DNA of 64,000 bases from Paenibacillus cymbidii (GTDB taxonomy: Bacteria > Bacillota > Bacilli > Paenibacillales > NBRC-103111), in NCBI RefSeq assembly GCF_004764705.1, contig NZ_SHLX01000012.1:62001-126000 (forward strand). Reading direction: 5' to 3'. Below are positions 33,737 to 42,523 of this stretch, piece by piece (within the stretch, counting starts at the first letter, position 1; each line of letters opens with the position of its first letter). Position numbers and translations under genes: made by a program. Below the pieces are notes generated by a model. It worked only from the letters and a program-made list of their open reading frames with translations, was not told the DNA's origin and made no database searches.

Positions 33737-36289
33737 TCAGTTGTTGGAAGTGTCGCCGGTGCTGCCGGGCGCCGTGATGCTCATGGCGGAAGTAAACCGG
33801 TTGCCGTTGACTTTGTATTTGCCCGTATTGCCGCTCGTGAACGTAAGCTGGAAGCTGTTGGCGGCGTTGGCGGTGACGGAGATGAAGTCGCCGTTCTTCT
33901 GGTCCAAAATTTGCATATAGGCGTCGTTGTTCGTGTTGGTGACCGAGTTGCCCTGGATGAGCAGGTTTTTGACGTGGGAATACTGATCGTTCGATTCGGG
34001 TCCGACGAACAGGCCGAGCGTGTTGCGCACGATATTGTTGGTAATGACGGCGGATTCCGTTTTGTAGCCGCGCACGTAGATGCCCGCATTAAGAATGTTT
34101 TCCGTAATGTTGTTGCTGATGACGATGTTCTGGACGCCTGTCGGATAGCTGGGCGTGCCGCCGACAAGAATTCCGACGCATTCGAGCCGCGGCATATCCT
34201 TGACGACATTGCCCGTAATGACGGTGTTGGCGGCCTGGCGGACGACGTGGATGCCGACGGTGTCTTTGCTGCCGTCCGTGACGATGCCGTTATTTTCGCA
34301 ATAGTTGTCGGAAAATTGAATGCTTCTCACCGCGTAATGGGAATCGATGCCCCGGCCCCAGTTGTGGTTGGCGGTTGCGCCGATCACTTTGCCGGTGATG
34401 CAGTCCATCGACACGCCGTAACCGTCGGCCCCGTTGAAGCTGGGGTTGCCGTTGTCGTTGAAGTTGCCGCCCATGACGGTGACGTCCGTCGGATAGCCCT
34501 GGATCGAGCCGGAGTTTTCGCCGGCCGTGTAGCCGCAGCATACGCCGGAATGGCCGTTGTTGTGGCTGTAGCAGTTCAGGATCATGACTCTGCTCGTATC
34601 CGCGCCGCCGACGGCGATTCCCGCCCAGGTGATGTTGCGGGCCTCGCAGTTTTCGAGGAGGATATTGTTGCCGCGCACCTCGATGCCGTTTCGCGCTTTC
34701 GCCCCAGCGGCTTGCGTCGCAGGACCCGTGTAGGCTACCGTCAAACTGCTGACGATCGTGTTGTTGCCCGTTATGCGGAGCAGCGGCACGTCCTGCGTCG
34801 ACGGAACGGTATTGCTGGTGATGACGGCGCCCTCCTCGGCCTGGATGGTCAGGTTGCTTCTGGCGATGAGGACGCTTGTCACTTTATACGTGCCGATCGG
34901 TATGACCAGCGTGCCGCCGTTCGGCAAAGCCGCCATCGCTTGGGCGAAAGCTGCCGTATCGTCGGTAACGCCGTCGCCTCTGGCCCACTGCTTCAGGTTC
35001 ACGTAAGGCAGGTTGCCCGAGCCCGACCCCGCCGGACCTGTCGCCCCGGTTGCTCCGGTCGCGCCGGTTGGCCCTGACGGACCTGTCGCCCCGGTCGCGC
35101 CTTTGGCGCCTGCCGGCCCGGTTGCCCCTGTCGGCCCCGTAGCCCCGCCGCCGGAACCCGCCGGCCCGGTCGCGCCGGTTGCCCCGGTTGCGCCAGTCGC
35201 GCCGGTGTCGCCTTTGACGCCTTGCGCACCCGCCGGCCCCTGCGGTCCCGTAGCACCGGCAGTACCTGCCGGCCCCTGCGGTCCCGTAGCACCGGCAGTG
35301 CCTGCCGGCCCCTGCGGTCCCGTAGCACCGGCAGTACCTGCCGGCCCCTGCGGCCCCGTCGCCCCGGCAGTGCCCGCTGGCCCCTGCGGTCCCGTCGCGC
35401 CTACCACGCCCGCTGGCCCCGTGGCGCCCGTCGGCCCTGCCGGCCCTGTTGCGCCGGTTGGCCCTGTGGCCCCGCCGCCGGAGCCTGCCGGCCCCGTGGC
35501 GCCCGTCGCACCCGTCGCCCCGGTCGCGCCGTTGTCGCCCTTAGCGCCCTGCGCCCCAGTCGCGCCCGTGTCGCCTTTGGCGCCTTGCGGCCCCGTCGGT
35601 CCTGCCGGCCCTGTTGCGCCGGTCGGCCCCGTGGCCCCGCCGCCGGAGCCTGCCGGCCCCGTGGCGCCCGTCGCTCCCGTCGCCCCGGTCGCGCCGTTGT
35701 CGCCCTTAGCGCCTTGCGCTCCCGTCGCTCCCGTTGCCCCGGTGTCGCCCTTCATGCCCTGCGGCCCCGCCGGTCCTTGCGCGCCTGCCGGTCCAACGGG
35801 CCCCTGCGGTCCTACCGGCCCCTGCGGCCCTCTCGGTCCCGTCGGCCCGGTCGCTCCGCCGCCGGACCCCGCCGGTCCGGTTGCCCCGGTAGCGCCCGTG
35901 TCGCCTTTATCGCCCTTGCTTCCCTGCGGCCCGGTTGCGCCTGTCGGCCCAGTCGCGCCCCGCACGCCGGCCGGGCCTGTCGCGCCCGTCGGCCCTGCTG
36001 CGCCGGTAGCGCCGCGAACGCCCGCCGGCCCGGTCGCGCCTCTTACGCCAGCCGCTCCGGTCGCGCCCGTCGCCCCGCGAACGCCAGCGGGTCCGGTCGT
36101 TCCCCGCGGTCCCGCCGCTCCTGTCGCGCCCCGCACGCCTGCAGGTCCGGTAGCGCCTCGCGGTCCGGCGGGCCCGGTAGCGCCCGTCGCTCCCCGCGGC
36201 CCGGCGGGCCCTGTCGGCCCCGTGGGTCCCGTCGGTCCCGTAGGCCCGGTCAACCGCTTGCCGTTTGTATTCGCATTTTGATCAGCCAC
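33737..36289 (-). CDS. Collagen-like (Gly-X-Y) protein with C-terminal right-handed beta-helix domain
   Basis: 850 residues. A short head (MADQNANTNGKRL) is followed by ~410 residues of Gly-X-Y triplets (mostly GAT, GPT, GPA, GPQ, AKGD), then from ~424 a pectate-lyase-like beta-helix (GDGVTDDTAAFAQAMAALP; PNGGTLVIPIGTYKV; many N-N-I/V turns) to the end. No signal peptide or anchor is visible. Similar fusions are spore-surface (exosporium BclA-like) or phage-tail-type fibres in Bacillota. Start GTG 36289 with AAGGAGGAG 6 bases ahead. Internal tandem copies: a 36-bp (12-aa) unit around 35231-35410 and a ~165-bp duplication (GPAGSGGGATGPTG at 35474 and 35639). Confidence 0.85.
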   Translation of the reverse strand: MADQNANTNGKRLTGPTGPTGPTGPTGPAGPRGATGATGPAGPRGATGPAGVRGATGAAGPRGTTGPAGVRGATGATGAAGVRGATGPAGVRGATGAAGPTGATGPAGVRGATGPTGATGPQGSKGDKGDTGATGATGPAGSGGGATGPTGPRGPQGPVGPQGPVGPAGAQGPAGPQGMKGDTGATGATGAQGAKGDNGATGATGATGATGPAGSGGGATGPTGATGPAGPTGPQGAKGDTGATGAQGAKGDNGATGATGATGATGPAGSGGGATGPTGATGPAGPTGATGPAGVVGATGPQGPAGTAGATGPQGPAGTAGATGPQGPAGTAGATGPQGPAGTAGATGPQGPAGAQGVKGDTGATGATGATGATGPAGSGGGATGPTGATGPAGAKGATGATGPSGPTGATGATGATGPAGSGSGNLPYVNLKQWARGDGVTDDTAAFAQAMAALPNGGTLVIPIGTYKVTSVLIARSNLTIQAEEGAVITSNTVPSTQDVPLLRITGNNTIVSSLTVAYTGPATQAAGAKARNGIEVRGNNILLENCEARNITWAGIAVGGADTSRVMILNCYSHNNGHSGVCCGYTAGENSGSIQGYPTDVTVMGGNFNDNGNPSFNGADGYGVSMDCITGKVIGATANHNWGRGIDSHYAVRSIQFSDNYCENNGIVTDGSKDTVGIHVVRQAANTVITGNVVKDMPRLECVGILVGGTPSYPTGVQNIVISNNITENILNAGIYVRGYKTESAVITNNIVRNTLGLFVGPESNDQYSHVKNLLIQGNSVTNTNNDAYMQILDQKNGDFISVTANAANSFQLTFTSGNTGKYKVNGNRFTSAMSITAPGSTGDTSNN
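35020..36250 (-). repeat. Collagen-type Gly-X-Y coding repeat with nested duplications
   Basis: Nine-base triplet repeats run across the region. Within them a 36-bp unit encoding GTAGATGPQGPA recurs at least four times near 35231-35410, and a ~165-bp (55-codon) block is duplicated (matching starts at 35474 and 35639). Such regions change length easily, so the copy number may differ between strains or be misassembled. Confidence 0.85.
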
Positions 36290-36690
36290 TCCAAACTCCT
36301 CCTTTTTAGAGGTTGTTCAAAAAGCCGCCTTTTTGAACACTCCCTTCTTCCACTCCGCATCGATTCGGTTCCAAGCTTCTGAACGCGGTCGCTTCTCTTC
36401 CAGTGGTCCAGGTAGAGGGGTTCCCGGCAGCAAATAGATTCGTCGTTTCGATAGTATATGGGAAAGCGTTGCGCTTGGAACCGGGGGCAAGCATATACTT
36501 TCGCGCAAGGGAACGGCTTAACGGAAGGCAGATCGCCTCTGCCGCGCCAAAACGGGCTGCGGGAGAGATGAAAACTACCCTCCATACTTTAAAGTCGCCC
36601 GCTTATGCGAGAGCGCAAGATTTGATACAATGGGGGGTAAAAAAAGCCGGTCCGACCAAGACACATCACGCATCGCGAGGAGGCAACGGC
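36290..36690. other. 401-bp divergent intergenic region with a GTTCAAAAAG inverted repeat
   Basis: Between the collagen-like gene (minus) and response regulator 2 (plus). A perfect inverted repeat, GTTCAAAAAG (36315-36324) with CTTTTTGAAC (36329-36338), lies 26-49 bases upstream of the collagen-like start. CATATACT on minus (36449-36461 region) could be a -10 for either SigA or SigK; no matching -35 is convincing. No gene seen. Confidence 0.5.
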
Positions 36691-38253
36691 ATGTACACGG
36701 TCATGCTTGTCGACGACGAGCATCATCTCCGCGCCGGGCTGCGCAAGCATATCCCGTGGGAGCGGCACGGATTTCAAGTGACGACGGAAGCGGCGAGCGG
36801 TTTGGAAGCGCTTCGCTTGTTCCGCGCCCAGCCGGCGGACCTGATTATGCTCGATATCAAAATGCCCGGCATGTCCGGGTTCGAGCTGCTGGACGCCTTG
36901 TTGCGCTCCGGCTTCCAGGCGCATGTCGTCATTTTGAGCGGATACGGGGAATTCGAATTTGCGCGGCAAGCGCTGAAATATACGGTGGTCGATTATTTGC
37001 TGAAGCCGGTCAAAGTGCAGGAAGTGGCCGAGCTGCTGGACAAAATCCGCGAGTCGCTCGACCGGCGGCGCGAGCAGACGGTTCAATTGCGGCTGCAGCA
37101 GCGGACGCAGCTCGAAACCGAATGGTTCAAGCTGCTGAACGGCGGCGGGGAAACCGAATCGGCCGGCGTTTTTGCGGAGCTGCTGTTTCGCGCCAATCCG
37201 CGCGCGACTTGCCGCGTCGCATACGCCGCCATGGCCAACGATCAACCGGGAGACGCGGCCGAACAGGCGATCCGCGGGCATTTTGCGCCGGGCGGCGGCG
37301 AACTGCTGATTGCCGAAGCGATCGGTTTCGGCTACGGCCTCCTGTTCGTTGCGGACGACCGGGAGGAACAGCCCAGCGAGGAAGAATGGCAGCTAAAGGC
37401 GATGGCGCTGCCCGCATCTTGCCCGTCGTTGCGGGCATGCGTGTTTGGCGCCTCCTTCCGGCAGGCGGACGGATTCGCGCCGTTTGCGGCCGAAACGCGC
37501 GCCGGCCTCGAGCGGGAGCTGTTCTACAGCGCGTTTCCCGTCGCGTTCGCGCGGCAGGCGTATCGTTTCGCCGCTCCGGCAGCCGGCTTCCCCTTGTCCG
37601 GGGAGCAGCGCGAACAATGGCGAGAGCTTGTGCGGGGCGGCGATCCGGAAGCCGTCCGCCGCTGGTTGAAAGAGGCGCAACGCAAGCTGCAAGACGCGGC
37701 ATTCGCGCCGGACAGCGTTCGCGCGGCATATGCCGACATGCTCCGCGTTGCGGGCGAAGTTCGCGACGAAAGAAGCGGCGCGTTTCGTCCGGACACAGGA
37801 GGCGTCGATCCGGCGGAAGCGGCGCAACGTTTCGCCCGCGAAGCGGTCCGGCTGCAGGAGCTGCACGAGCAAACGGAGCGCCTTGCGCTGGCGGCGCTGC
37901 AGCGCGAATCGTCGGGCCGCGATCCCGGAAACCGGCTGGTCCACCAGCTCAAGCAGCATATTCGCGACCATCTGGCGGAGCCGGTTTCACTGACCGACCT
38001 TGCGGTATCCTACGGGGTTACGCACGAATATTTGTCGATGCTGTTCAAGCGCGAAGAGAAGGTGAATTTCCATCACTATCTGAAAACGGCGCGCATGAAC
38101 CGGGCGAAGGCGATCATGCAGCGCGACCCGCTGCTCAAAATTTATGAGGTGGCCTATCAGGTCGGTTATACCGACGCCAAACATTTCAGCAAAGTATTTC
38201 GCGAATGTACGGGGCAAACGCCGAAGGAATACGCGGAGAAGGTGCACCGATGA
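36691..38253 (+). CDS. YesN-type response regulator (REC + AraC HTH), system 2
   Basis: 520 residues. Receiver domain with VDDE at 7-10 and phospho-acceptor Asp55 (IMLDIKMPGMSG), Lys in DYLLKPVKVQE; a long central region (~125-420) typical of YesN regulators; and a C-terminal AraC double HTH (LTDLAVSYGVTHEYLSMLFKRE; IYEVAYQVGYTDAKHFSKVFRECTGQTPKEY). ATG 36691 has GAGGAGG 7 bases ahead; the frame is open to 36403 without a site. Stop overlaps the kinase start by ATGA. Likely activator of the transporter genes at 42.5-46.0 kb. Confidence 0.95.
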   Translation: MYTVMLVDDEHHLRAGLRKHIPWERHGFQVTTEAASGLEALRLFRAQPADLIMLDIKMPGMSGFELLDALLRSGFQAHVVILSGYGEFEFARQALKYTVVDYLLKPVKVQEVAELLDKIRESLDRRREQTVQLRLQQRTQLETEWFKLLNGGGETESAGVFAELLFRANPRATCRVAYAAMANDQPGDAAEQAIRGHFAPGGGELLIAEAIGFGYGLLFVADDREEQPSEEEWQLKAMALPASCPSLRACVFGASFRQADGFAPFAAETRAGLERELFYSAFPVAFARQAYRFAAPAAGFPLSGEQREQWRELVRGGDPEAVRRWLKEAQRKLQDAAFAPDSVRAAYADMLRVAGEVRDERSGAFRPDTGGVDPAEAAQRFAREAVRLQELHEQTERLALAALQRESSGRDPGNRLVHQLKQHIRDHLAEPVSLTDLAVSYGVTHEYLSMLFKREEKVNFHHYLKTARMNRAKAIMQRDPLLKIYEVAYQVGYTDAKHFSKVFRECTGQTPKEYAEKVHR

Positions 38254-41003
38254 ACGGCAGCAGCTTGCGGCGCAAGCTCGGTTTCGCCACGGCCTTGCTG
38301 GCGTTGTTCGTGTTTGCCGGATCGGCGGCGGTGTCGTACCTGCTTTCGATCGGCAAGGCCGACGAGGAACGCAACCGCGAGTTCGGTTTCATTCGGCAGC
38401 AGATGCTGCAAAATATCGACGTCATGTTCGCCCAGGCGGAAAAAATTCCGCTGCTCATCTCGGAAAACCGTTCGATGATGGACGAGATGGAGTTCGGCGA
38501 AGCGGACGAGCAGGCGGAAGTGCAGCACCTGCGCCGGATCGAAACCGATCTGGCGAGCTTGTCCCGCTTTTACCCCCATGTCGAATCGATTCTGATCTCC
38601 TGGCGAAACGGGCGAACGTTTCTCGCTTCCGGCGCGGCGGGGGCCGATTTGTCGACGGCGCAAATCCGCACCTTGAACCGCTTTGCCGCCGCAGCAAGCC
38701 CGCTTGGCGCAGCGGACGCCGGCGTCTGGTCGACGCGGCTCGCGCTGCCGCCCGAAGACGGCGGCGAAGCGCGCCAAATCGCCCGGCTGCTGTTCGAGAA
38801 CCGGTTCGTCTACGAGAAACCGATAGCAAGCGATGCCGTCGTAACGGTGACCGTCGGCGCCGATATGCTGCAGACGCTCGTTTCCCCGCGCTCCGTGTTT
38901 ACGTTCGAGCTCGTGCCGGCCGGCGCGCCCGCTTCCGGCGTCTCGCCGTCCGAGCAGACGATCGGTTCGCCCGCGTCGCAGTACGGCTTCGAGCTGAAGC
39001 TGGGCATGGACGACCCGGAATACCGCGCGCTGCAGCAATCGTACGGGCGCTGGCTCGTATTCGTCGTATTGGGACTGCTTGTTTGCCTGGCGGTATACGA
39101 GAACTGGTTCGTCCCCCGGCTGCTGTCGCCGATCGACCGGATGAAGCGGCAGTTGGCGGAATTCAAGCGAATCGGCAGCATCAACGAGCTGCTGGACTAC
39201 CGGATCGTGCGCCGGCACCGGTTCAGCTTCCGCGCGAGCCTGTTCGGCTGCTGGCTGCTTGCCGCGCTGGCCGGCGTGGCGGTGATCATGGCCGTCAGCT
39301 ACTACTTCTCCGTGCAATTGACGCGCGATCACATGATCAAATACTACAACCAGTTCGTCGGTCAATCCGGCGACACGCTGCAGCTGCAGCTGAACAACAC
39401 CGACAGGTTTCTGAACGCGGTGCTGCGGAACGAAAACATTCAGGAAATGATGCGTTTCCCGGACAACCAGGAAGTGATGGCGGAGGAGTTCAAGAGCTTC
39501 TTCTCCTACCAGCAGATCGTCAACAAGAACCTGAACTACCTCAACATTTACAACAGCAAAGGGCTGCTTGTTTTCTCCACGATCAATTCCCGGCTCAATG
39601 AAAAAAACATTCACTACCGCGACATTTACGGCGCGCTCGAGCGTTCGAACGGCGAAACGGTGTACCTGAACGAGCCGAAGGACCCGTTCGGGGATCACGT
39701 CATCACCGTCGGCCAAAAAATTTGGAGCACCGACTATCCGCGCCGGCTGCTCGGCTATTACCTGTTTGCGATCAATGAAGCCGAACTGCAGGCGCTTGGC
39801 GCGAATTTGGCCATTCCGTCGGCCAACGTCATCGTGACGGACAGCGGCGGCCAAATCGTCTACAGCAAAAACAACGGCGCCACCGGGGAAACGGAGGAAG
39901 AGATCGACAAGCTGCTGGCGGAAGGAGCGGGCATCCGGCAGGCGACGCTGGGAGGAAGGAAGCAACTGGCTCTGGTGGATCAAATCCAGAAGCCCGATTG
40001 GTATGTAATCAGCACGCTCGACAATACGGGCATCTACCAGGGCAGCCGGGAAATTATGCTGATGAACGGCTACTTGCTGCTGGCGCTGCTGGCGCTGATT
40101 CCGATCGCGATTTTTTTCCTGTCGCGCAGCATCGCGCGCCCGATCACCCAGTTCGTCGCCCAGATCCGCCAAACGGTCGACAGCAAGTTCCAGTACAAGG
40201 TGGCGCCGCTTGCGGTCGATCTGGACGAAATCGACGAGCTGTCGCTGCACGTCAGCGGCATGGTCGACAAGATCCAGCAGCTGATGGGCGACATTTATCG
40301 TGTCGAGGTCATCAATCGCGAAGTGCAGCTTGCCTTCAAGCGGGCCGAGCTCGCCAGTCTGATGAAGCAGATCAATCCCCATTTCCTGTACAACACGCTG
40401 GAAACGATCAAGTGGGCCGCGCTGGACCTGGCTCCGGAGAACAATATCGCCGTCGACATGATCAACGAGCTGTCGGTGTTTCTCCGCTCGGGCGCGAATG
40501 CCGGGCTGAAGCTGACGTCGTTCCGCGACGAGCTGGCCCATATCCGCTCCTACTTGTTCCTGCAGCAGATTCGTTACGGCGAGCGGCTGCGCATCGTCTG
40601 GAGCATCGAGCCGGACACGCTGCAGCTGCAGGTGGTGCGGTTCATTCTGCAGCCGGTCGTGGAGAACGCGCTGCTGCACGGCATCGAAGACAAGCTGGCG
40701 GGAGGCTGCGTGTCCGTTTCCGCTCGTGTTGCCGGCGGGAGGCTGCAGATCGAAGTGAGCGACAACGGCTGCGGCATTGCGCCGGAGCCGCTTGCGCAGC
40801 TGAATCGTTCGCTTGCCGAAGGCGACAGCAGCGGCGATGGCGACGGCGGCAGCATCGGCCTGCGCAACATTCGTCAGCGGCTGGCGCTGATGTACGGCGG
40901 CGAGGCGGGCATGACGATCGCCAGCCGGTACGGCTATTGGACGAAGGTGACGCTGGCGGTCCCGCTGGCCGTGCCGAAGGAAATCGAGGAGGTGCGCCCA
41001 TGA
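38250..41003 (+). CDS. Dual-sensor YesM-type histidine kinase, system 2
   Basis: 917 residues, against ~580-600 for the family. Residues 1-~290 form an extra sensor unit: TM ~10-30, an extracellular domain, TM ~266-288 (LVFVVLGLLVCLAVY) and a short HAMP-like stub. A complete YesM follows: TM ~328-350, Cache-like sensor ~355-600, TM ~603-626, HAMP, His_kinase NPHFLYNTLETIKW (His ~710), HATPase with QPVVENALLHG, DNGCGIAPEPL and GSIGLRNIRQRL. Four helices therefore display two ligand domains. Translationally coupled (ATGA overlaps) to both the regulator before it and the binding protein after it. Confidence 0.9.
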   Translation: MNGSSLRRKLGFATALLALFVFAGSAAVSYLLSIGKADEERNREFGFIRQQMLQNIDVMFAQAEKIPLLISENRSMMDEMEFGEADEQAEVQHLRRIETDLASLSRFYPHVESILISWRNGRTFLASGAAGADLSTAQIRTLNRFAAAASPLGAADAGVWSTRLALPPEDGGEARQIARLLFENRFVYEKPIASDAVVTVTVGADMLQTLVSPRSVFTFELVPAGAPASGVSPSEQTIGSPASQYGFELKLGMDDPEYRALQQSYGRWLVFVVLGLLVCLAVYENWFVPRLLSPIDRMKRQLAEFKRIGSINELLDYRIVRRHRFSFRASLFGCWLLAALAGVAVIMAVSYYFSVQLTRDHMIKYYNQFVGQSGDTLQLQLNNTDRFLNAVLRNENIQEMMRFPDNQEVMAEEFKSFFSYQQIVNKNLNYLNIYNSKGLLVFSTINSRLNEKNIHYRDIYGALERSNGETVYLNEPKDPFGDHVITVGQKIWSTDYPRRLLGYYLFAINEAELQALGANLAIPSANVIVTDSGGQIVYSKNNGATGETEEEIDKLLAEGAGIRQATLGGRKQLALVDQIQKPDWYVISTLDNTGIYQGSREIMLMNGYLLLALLALIPIAIFFLSRSIARPITQFVAQIRQTVDSKFQYKVAPLAVDLDEIDELSLHVSGMVDKIQQLMGDIYRVEVINREVQLAFKRAELASLMKQINPHFLYNTLETIKWAALDLAPENNIAVDMINELSVFLRSGANAGLKLTSFRDELAHIRSYLFLQQIRYGERLRIVWSIEPDTLQLQVVRFILQPVVENALLHGIEDKLAGGCVSVSARVAGGRLQIEVSDNGCGIAPEPLAQLNRSLAEGDSSGDGDGGSIGLRNIRQRLALMYGGEAGMTIASRYGYWTKVTLAVPLAVPKEIEEVRP

Positions 41004-42430
41004 ACGCAACAGGCCGCAAGCTTGCGCTGCTGCTCGCCGCCGCTGCCGCGCTCGGCGCCGTTTACTGGTGGGCGCGCTTGCCGGGAAGCCGGGCGGGCCA
41101 AGGGGAGCCGCCTTCCGCCGGGAACCGCGTGAAGCTCGTCTGGGTCGGCCACGGGTATGCAAGCGGCGGCAACGCGAACCGGATCATCGCCCAGTGGAGC
41201 AAAGAGCATCCCGATATCGACATCGAATACAAGGAATATCCCGGCGGGGACGCCGACTACATGAAATCGCTCGACGTCGCGATGGCCGTCAACGAGCCGA
41301 TGGACGTCATGATGATGGACGGCGGCGATCATATCCAGCGGGCGACGGAAGGCGTGCTGCTCGATTTCGGCCCGTATCTGCAAGCCGACCGGTTCGATCC
41401 GGCGGCGTCATTCGGCTCCTACATGACGGAGATGGAGGTAAAAGGGAGCTATTATTTCCTGCCGTCCAGTCTGCACTATTCGGTGTTGTATTACAACAAG
41501 GACATGTTCGACGAGGCCGGCCTCGCTTACCCGAACGAACGGACGACGCTGGCCGGGCTGGCGGCGATGGCAAGCAAGCTTGCGCGACCGGGCGACGGGG
41601 CTGACCGGGTATTCGGCTTCGTGCCGTCGTCGTGGGAGGACACGATCTTCATCCCGCTGCTGAACGGCGGTTGGTCGTTTCTGTCCGGCGGCAGCCCGCA
41701 ATTCCGGGACAGCCGGGTCGGGCAGGCGCTGGCGTGGTACAAGGGCATGCAGGATAGCGGCGCCGCTCCGTCGTTCGCGCAGATCGAGCTGCAGAAGTGG
41801 GACGCGAGGTTCCTGTTCGCCGATCGGCGTGCGGCGATGATCGAAGCCGATTGGAGCACGCCGCAGGTGTGGAACAAACGCCGGTTCGACGACAAGCTGC
41901 TCGGCGGCGAGAACGGGCTGAAGTTCCGCTATGGCGCCACGTTTTATCCGCGTCTGAACGAGTCGGTGCCGCCAAAATCGTTCCGGCTGTCCGCCGGCTC
42001 CGGCTATGTGGCCAGCGCGTCCACAAAGCACCCGTACGAAGCGTACCAGTTCGTTCGTTTCCTGACGACGGAAGCCGCCGCCGGGCTTTCCGGCGCCGCC
42101 TCGGCTTACGGCCAGGCGAACGCCAGCGATTTCCGCGAGCTGTTCGACACGTATCAGGACCGCGACAACCGGGTGCATACCGGCATTTATCCGCCGTCCT
42201 TCCTGGATGAACTGAAACGGATTCGCGACGAAACGGCGGTTGTGACGGGGCCGGCAGGCAACGAGGACACCGCGCTCGCCCAGCATATGGAGCAGGCGAT
42301 GCTTGCCATGTTCCTGCAGCGGATGAACGTATATTTCGGCGGCGGCGCCGATGCGGACGACTTCCTCCGCCTGCTGCAGGAGCAGGCGGAGGCGGAACGG
42401 ATCAATACGATTACCCCGGAGGGCAGTTGA
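41000..42430 (+). CDS. Membrane-anchored (non-lipoprotein) sugar-binding protein, system 2
   Basis: 476 residues. Extracellular solute-binding family 1 fold (VKLVWVGHGYASGGNANRII; DVMMMDGG; YFLPSSLHYSVLYYNKDMFDEAGL; a C-terminal helical part). The N-terminus has a hydrophobic segment (~8-25) but no lipobox Cys, then ARLPGSRAGQ; it is anchored by an uncleaved helix or secreted. The start overlaps the kinase stop by ATGA. Coupling to the kinase rather than the permeases suggests it presents ligand to the kinase, as for YesM-associated binding proteins. A second, ordinary binding lipoprotein serves the permeases (44408). Confidence 0.88.
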   Translation: MNATGRKLALLLAAAAALGAVYWWARLPGSRAGQGEPPSAGNRVKLVWVGHGYASGGNANRIIAQWSKEHPDIDIEYKEYPGGDADYMKSLDVAMAVNEPMDVMMMDGGDHIQRATEGVLLDFGPYLQADRFDPAASFGSYMTEMEVKGSYYFLPSSLHYSVLYYNKDMFDEAGLAYPNERTTLAGLAAMASKLARPGDGADRVFGFVPSSWEDTIFIPLLNGGWSFLSGGSPQFRDSRVGQALAWYKGMQDSGAAPSFAQIELQKWDARFLFADRRAAMIEADWSTPQVWNKRRFDDKLLGGENGLKFRYGATFYPRLNESVPPKSFRLSAGSGYVASASTKHPYEAYQFVRFLTTEAAAGLSGAASAYGQANASDFRELFDTYQDRDNRVHTGIYPPSFLDELKRIRDETAVVTGPAGNEDTALAQHMEQAMLAMFLQRMNVYFGGGADADDFLRLLQEQAEAERINTITPEGS

Positions 42431-42445
42431 AAACTGCCCTCTTTT
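42419..42445 (+). terminator. Rho-independent terminator overlapping the stop codon
   Basis: GAGGGCAGTT (42419-42428) pairs with AACTGCCCTC (42432-42441), followed by TTTT. The stop codon TGA (42428-42430) lies in the stem/loop. It separates the regulator-kinase-binding-protein transcript from the transporter transcript. Confidence 0.88.
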
Positions 42446-42461
42446 GTTCAATGTCGCCTAC

Positions 42462-42490
42462 TGTTTAAGCGCTTGCAATGCCTCTACAAT
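42462..42490 (+). promoter_or_regulatory. Promoter of the system 2 transport operon with overlapping cre-like site
   Basis: TACAAT (42485-42490) has a 17-base spacer to TGTTTA (42462-42467). TTTAAGCGCTTGCA (42464-42477) matches 13 of 14 positions of the cre consensus TGNAANCGNWWNCA and overlaps the -35, fitting CcpA repression on preferred sugars. Confidence 0.65.
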
Positions 42491-42523
42491 GGGAACAGAG
42501 CAACGGAAACAGGAGGACAGGGG

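Noticed and set aside
35013..36281. 422-codon Pro/Val/Ala-rich plus-strand frame opposite the collagen-like gene
   Set aside because: It is the mirror translation of the Gly-X-Y repeat; the collagen frame has a GTG start with a strong AAGGAGGAG site and a beta-helix domain.
38166..41162. 998-codon minus-strand open frame across the dual-sensor kinase
   Set aside because: Antisense to a motif-complete histidine kinase; no ribosome site and no recognisable domain.
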